A stretch of DNA of 9,233 nucleotides from positions 1 to 9,233 of the forward strand of contig JAPUUO010000052.1 of the NCBI GenBank assembly GCA_026967815.1, written 5' to 3'. The position numbers and the translations under genes are program-made. Position 1 is the stretch's first letter; each line of letters begins with the position of its first letter. This stretch comes from Candidatus Bathyarchaeota archaeon (GTDB lineage Archaea > Thermoproteota > Bathyarchaeia > Bathyarchaeales > Bathyarchaeaceae). Shown here piece by piece: positions 5,829-9,233 of this stretch. The notes under the pieces are model-generated. The model was not told the origin of the DNA, did not search any database, and saw nothing but the letters and a program-made list of their open reading frames with translations.

Positions 5829-6506
5829 TTGGCGACAACTATGACACAGGAAGAGCGAGCACAAGAAATTTTGACTATTCTTCGTAGGACTTTTTCTCTC
5901 CCAGATTGGGAGACTACACCTAAGAAGCCATTTGCCACCCTGATTCGCACAGTACTTTCTCAAGCAACAAATGATAAAAACCGTGACAAAGCGTTCAAAA
6001 GCCTCAGCGAAAAGTTTCACATAACCCCAACAGTCTTGTCAGAAGCAGATGTAAAAGCGATTGAAGAAGCAATCAGAATCGGCGGACTTTACCGCAACAA
6101 ATCCAGGGTCATCAAAGAGCTTTCTCGCGCAATCGTTGAAAAATTCAATGGCACACTCGATTTCATCTATTCAACGTCGCTTGAAGAAGCACGCAACCTG
6201 CTCATGGCTCTTTCTGGAATTGGTCCCAAAACAGCTGATGTTGTTCTCCTCTTCTCCGCAAACAAGCCGGTTCTACCCGTGGACACTCATGTGAATCGCG
6301 TCTCAAAACGACTCGAACTCGCAGCGTCGAAAGCTGACTATGAACGGGTTCGACTGACGCTTCAATCTCTCTATTCTCCCAACGACTACTTAGCTGTACA
6401 CATACTGCTTATTATGCTCGGACGAAAATACTGTAAGGCTAGACATCCTTTGCATGCATCTTGTCCAGTAAACATGCTATGTCCCTCAGCAAAGCTAGGA
6501 GATTGA
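5829..6506 (+). CDS. nth: Endonuclease III-like DNA glycosylase/AP lyase
   Basis: A 225-residue base-excision repair enzyme of the HhH-GPD family, expected to remove oxidised pyrimidines and cleave the abasic strand. An N-terminal helical region includes TLIRTVLSQATNDKNRDKAF (38-57). The helix-hairpin-helix is LSGIGPKTADVV (128-139), with catalytic Lys134. The catalytic Asp152 sits in PVDTHVNRVSKRL. The C-terminal loop expected to hold a 4Fe-4S cluster has Cys202, Cys212 and Cys218, but the second ligand position is His209 (codon CAT), giving C-x6-H-x2-C-x5-C instead of C-x6-C-x2-C-x5-C. The start is TTG 5829 or ATG 5841; neither has a clear ribosome binding site, and ATG 5841 loses only four residues. 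The gene lies 3 bases from the helicase gene, so the two form one operon. Confidence 0.93.
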   Translation: MATTMTQEERAQEILTILRRTFSLPDWETTPKKPFATLIRTVLSQATNDKNRDKAFKSLSEKFHITPTVLSEADVKAIEEAIRIGGLYRNKSRVIKELSRAIVEKFNGTLDFIYSTSLEEARNLLMALSGIGPKTADVVLLFSANKPVLPVDTHVNRVSKRLELAASKADYERVRLTLQSLYSPNDYLAVHILLIMLGRKYCKARHPLHASCPVNMLCPSAKLGD

Positions 6507-6509
6507 ACT

Positions 6510-8471
6510 GTGGTAACAACAAGCGCAGCCAAGCTGAACCTTCCTGCGAAGGCGAAGGAATATTTTCCATATTCAACTGTGAGACCTTCACAAGATGAGT
6601 TCATAAACACCGTATACGAAGGGTTGGAAAGTCGCAAACATGTGCTCCTAGAAGGAAGCAACGGCTTAGGCAAAACAGTTGCAGCCCTATCCGCTTGTCT
6701 GCCCGTTGCGAAAGAACACGATTTACGCCTTCTTTACGTGGCGAAAACTCACCGACAGCACGACCGAGTAATTGAAGAATTGAAAGCCATATCCAAACGA
6801 ATGGATGTTTCCGGAGTCTCTCTTCGTGGACGCTGCAACATGTGCCTTAATCCACTAATCACTCGGCACACAACGGACGCCAGAGCAGCCATGGAAATCT
6901 GTGAATTACTGAAAAGCAGAGAGCGATGTTCCTACCATTCGAACATGGAAAAAAACTCTGATCGATATGCTGACGTCTCAGTACATATCTCGTCTAGACC
7001 ATACAAAGCTTCCGAAATTCTTGAAATTTGCAGGGCTGAGAACTTCTGTCCATACGAAATCGCCAAGTTTGCAATGGAAGACACAGACGTTATCGCCTTG
7101 AGCTACATGTACGTCTTTCACCCTAGGGTCAGAGGCGCCTTTCTGCACCATTTAAACAAGCCTCTAAACCAAGTGATCCTGGTGGTAGATGAGGCACATA
7201 ACCTACCTAGCACTGCGGTGGAAATCGCCAGCGACGCACTGTCACTCTTCGTCATTCGACAAGCCCAACGTGAAGCAGAAAAATTCAATTTTCCAAGCAT
7301 TGCTTCCTTTTCTAAACGGTTTCGAGCACTAATAGAAAACATGCTAACTCACATTGCAAAAGAAAGCTATGTACCACCTCAAATCCTGATTGAAGCCATT
7401 AAGAAAAAAGCCAAAATAGACGAGCCTGAGCTGTTTTTTGGACACCTGCATGAAACTGGAACTGCAATCAGACAAGCTTTATTACGCCAAGGCCAACATC
7501 CCCGCTCCTACATCCATAGAATCGGCGAATTTCTCCAAAAATGGCTGGAAACAAAAGATGACCAATCATACACTCATGTTTTAAGCAGCTACATGACCAA
7601 AAGAGGCACAGTTTCAGCCAAACTGGAAATCGTCGCACTTGACCCAGCTAAAATAACAACACCTGTTTTCTCCGCTGTGTACTCGACTATCTGCATTTCG
7701 GGAACACTTGAACCCTTAGAATCCTACGCAAGAATTACAGGCCTGCCAGAGACCACAATTCGCAAAGCTGTTCCCTCCCCTTTTCCAAGAGAGCACATTC
7801 TATCTCTTGTTTGCTGCGGGGTCACCACAGCCATGCAACAGAGAACCCAGAGTATGTATAGAAAGATGGTCAATCGCATCGCAGAAGTTGCGTGCCACAC
7901 GCCCGCAAATGTTGGAGTCTTCACTGCATCCTACAAGGTTCTACAGAAACTGATGAATGCTGGACTGAAAAATGCTGTGGAAAAACCTGTATTTGCCGAG
8001 CGTAGAGGTATGGCGTCCAGAGAAAACGACTTTCTAGTAAGTAAGTTTAAATCTTATGCCAATCGAGGAGGTGCTGTTCTGCTTGGCGTTCAAGGTGGGC
8101 GGTCCTCTGAAGGCGCAGATTATCCAAGCGATCAAATGAACTCTGTGGTAGTTGTAGGCGTTCCCTACGCTGAGCCTACACCTCGAATAGAGGCACAAAT
8201 CAACTATTACGAAAAACGCTTTCCGAGACATGGTCGTCAATACGGCTACGTTCTACCAGCCTTGAAGAAAGCCTCCCAGACAGCAGGCAGACCCATCCGA
8301 ACCCTAAAAGACAGAGGAGCCATAGTCTTCCTGGACTACCGCTTCGCAACAGACTATTGCCGACAGTTCTTGCCTTCATGGATTAGACGAGGAATGAAAA
8401 CACTGCCCGACGGAGACAACGCAATTGCACAAGAGCTCATCCGCTTCTACGGACCCCTAGATACCAGCTAG
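6510..8471 (+). CDS. xpd: XPD/Rad3-like superfamily 2 DNA helicase with Fe-S domain
   Basis: A 653-residue 5'-to-3' helicase of the XPD/FANCJ/DinG type that unwinds DNA in repair. Motif I is GSNGLGKT (49-56). The iron-sulfur domain ligands are Cys112 (GRCNMC), Cys131, Cys140 and Cys180 (NFCPYE), matching the order of XPD. Motif II is DEAH (227-230). Motif III lies near ISGTLEPL (396-403). The second RecA-like domain includes GVFTASYK (469-476), GRSSEGADYP (530-539, motif V) and QTAGRPIR...DRGAIVFLD (590-609, motif VI) with the expected arginines 594 and 597. The length and full motif set suggest an active enzyme. The start is GTG 6510, with AGGAG (6497-6501) 8 bases upstream inside the end of nth. 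The tight link to nth suggests coordinated repair expression. Confidence 0.95.
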   Translation: MVTTSAAKLNLPAKAKEYFPYSTVRPSQDEFINTVYEGLESRKHVLLEGSNGLGKTVAALSACLPVAKEHDLRLLYVAKTHRQHDRVIEELKAISKRMDVSGVSLRGRCNMCLNPLITRHTTDARAAMEICELLKSRERCSYHSNMEKNSDRYADVSVHISSRPYKASEILEICRAENFCPYEIAKFAMEDTDVIALSYMYVFHPRVRGAFLHHLNKPLNQVILVVDEAHNLPSTAVEIASDALSLFVIRQAQREAEKFNFPSIASFSKRFRALIENMLTHIAKESYVPPQILIEAIKKKAKIDEPELFFGHLHETGTAIRQALLRQGQHPRSYIHRIGEFLQKWLETKDDQSYTHVLSSYMTKRGTVSAKLEIVALDPAKITTPVFSAVYSTICISGTLEPLESYARITGLPETTIRKAVPSPFPREHILSLVCCGVTTAMQQRTQSMYRKMVNRIAEVACHTPANVGVFTASYKVLQKLMNAGLKNAVEKPVFAERRGMASRENDFLVSKFKSYANRGGAVLLGVQGGRSSEGADYPSDQMNSVVVVGVPYAEPTPRIEAQINYYEKRFPRHGRQYGYVLPALKKASQTAGRPIRTLKDRGAIVFLDYRFATDYCRQFLPSWIRRGMKTLPDGDNAIAQELIRFYGPLDTS

Positions 8472-8751
8472 ATAGACAATGTGCATAATGAAACTGATCT
8501 AAGTGCCTGTGGAAATGTCTCAGCCGAAATACTTCTTGTTCGCATTCAAAAGAAATGTTGTAGTTTCCCATAAGGACGAAGATATTCTTCTCTAAACTCT
8601 GAGTGAACTGAGACTCATTTAATAATAAACTAGCATCATTTAATGAACTCCATTTTGGCGTCTTTGAATAGAGAAACAAGTATGTTTTTCCTTCTCTGTG
8701 GGCAATAGATATTTGCGCGCGCACTGTAAGTTCGTTGCAAACATGTACCAC
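8437..8751 (-). CDS. Doubtful hypothetical protein
   Basis: A 104-residue frame with GTG at 8749-8751. It contains a mix of hydrophobic and polar segments (KTYLFLYSK, NIFVLMGNYNISFE) and a His-rich end, and I do not recognise it. It has no clear ribosome binding site, shares 35 bases with the end of the helicase gene and lacks any domain signature. It is more likely non-coding and is listed because it is the only sizeable frame in a 400-base gap. Confidence 0.15.
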   Translation of the reverse strand: MVHVCNELTVRAQISIAHREGKTYLFLYSKTPKWSSLNDASLLLNESQFTQSLEKNIFVLMGNYNISFECEQEVFRLRHFHRHLDQFHYAHCLSSWYLGVRRSG

Positions 8752-8825
8752 CTAGTGTCTCGAGACTCTGTTTGGCTTAGAAATTTGATGCACATCCCCA
8801 ACGGGTCCAAGCATTAGGTTGCAGG
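8472..8825. other. Long intergenic stretch; possible minus-strand ORF only
   Basis: No confident gene. A minus-strand frame (8437-8751, GTG start, 104 codons) has reasonably protein-like composition, but it lacks a ribosome binding site and overlaps the helicase 3' end by 35 bases in opposite orientation. The region also holds GCGCGCGC (8715-8722) and the perfect palindrome GTCTCGAGAC (8757-8766). No tRNA or clear box C/D RNA was recognised. Confidence 0.4.
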
Positions 8826-8867
8826 TTTATTATTTCCTAGTGCTATATGAAATGTCAGGAGTAGGAG
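8826..8867 (+). promoter_or_regulatory. Promoter and doubled ribosome binding site of the small Cys protein
   Basis: TTTATTATTT (8826-8835) is a TATA-like box predicting a start near 8857. The leader then holds AGGAG twice (8857-8861 and 8863-8867). The nearer copy is 12 bases before ATG 8880, slightly longer than usual. Confidence 0.5.
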
Positions 8868-8879
8868 CGAAAACCCCTA

Positions 8880-9095
8880 ATGAGAACAAGAAGATGTGAA
8901 AGATGCGGCACTGACTTAACCGATGAAGACGTGATGAAGATCCGAAATGAGAATGGTTCATGGGAGACAATCCCGCTTCCATTGTGCCCAAGTTGCTTCA
9001 CGAAACAAATGCAAGCGCGCGCAAGAGAAACCTTGGTGAATGAATCACAGCAAGAGAAGAAGCTGAAGACGGAAAAGTCCAAGTTAAGAAAATAG
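8880..9095 (+). CDS. Small zinc-ribbon-like protein
   Basis: A 71-residue protein. Two cysteine knuckles are visible: C-x2-C at residues 6-9 (CERC) and C-x2-C at 36-39 (CPSC), about 26 residues apart, as in zinc ribbons that bind one zinc ion. The segment between them (DLTDEDVMKIRNENGSWETIPLPL) could form the strands. The last third is highly charged and helical (QQEKKLKTEKSKLRK), suggesting nucleic acid or protein binding. I do not recognise a named family. It has its own promoter-like TATA box and stands alone after a long gap. A GCGCGCGC tract lies in its coding sequence, encoding part of ARAR. Confidence 0.75.
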   Translation: MRTRRCERCGTDLTDEDVMKIRNENGSWETIPLPLCPSCFTKQMQARARETLVNESQQEKKLKTEKSKLRK

Positions 9096-9169
9096 ACTGC
9101 GCGCGCGTTATGGAGTAGGTGTGCCAAGCTGAAATGCGCGCGTCACTCTTTCGTATTCATTCACATAAA

Positions 9170-9177
9170 TTTATAAG
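9170..9177 (+). promoter_or_regulatory. TATA box of a gene beyond the right edge
   Basis: TTTATAAG, the same octamer as in the regulator-PH operon promoter, would start transcription near 9200. No start codon with a convincing frame follows within the window, so the gene begins outside it. Confidence 0.5.
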
Positions 9178-9233
9178 CAACTCTATGGTAAACATCCCCC
9201 AGAATTAGTATCTTGGGCGAAAACTAGTTCTTT

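Noticed and set aside
1..9233. Mobile element, CRISPR or prophage content
   Set aside because: No transposase, integrase or terminal repeats and no regularly spaced direct repeats were seen.

Overview
The window is an ordinary-looking archaeal chromosome segment. It most resembles an uncultivated Thermoproteota lineage such as Bathyarchaeia, but that placement is inference from gene content. The archaeal signals are TATA/BRE-like boxes 20-35 bases before several genes, an XPD-type repair helicase with an iron-sulfur domain, an Lrp/AsnC-type regulator of archaeal style, frequent TTG/GTG starts and strong GGTGA-type ribosome binding sites. No mobile element, CRISPR array, rRNA or tRNA was seen.

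Layout. (1) Bases 1-279 hold the 3' end of an unrecognised gene whose C-terminus has a faint ubiquitin-like/beta-grasp look. (2) An Lrp/AsnC-type regulator (minus) and a one-repeat YegP/DUF1508 protein (plus) diverge from a shared 190-base region that carries four TGTCA/TGACA half-sites. (3) An old-yellow-enzyme flavoprotein with a C-terminal four-cysteine cluster motif, probably leaderless, converges on a 12-TM MFS transporter with 14 bases between the stop codons. (4) A two-gene operon encodes a Tfx-like helix-turn-helix protein and a two-TM bacterial-PH-domain membrane protein. Its promoter contains a perfect 14-bp palindrome directly after the TATA box. (5) A DNA repair operon encodes an endonuclease III homologue and an XPD/Rad3-like helicase, three bases apart. 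(6) A small C-x2-C...C-x2-C protein follows a 408-base gap, and a further TATA box points out of the right edge.

How the parts may work together. The nth-XPD pair is a coherent repair unit of two iron-sulfur proteins. The regulator plus membrane PH protein pair looks like a compact DNA-binding/membrane module, with the regulator possibly acting on its own promoter. The Lrp-type regulator probably controls itself and/or yegP. The flavoprotein and transporter have no clear joint function beyond adjacency.

The points most worth following are the regulator-PH operon with its palindrome, the Cys-to-His change in the endonuclease III cluster loop, the half-site array, the altered cysteine spacing in the flavoprotein, and four alternating GC tracts clustered in the last 520 bases. 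I found no clear, wholly new system. The regulator-PH pair is the best candidate.
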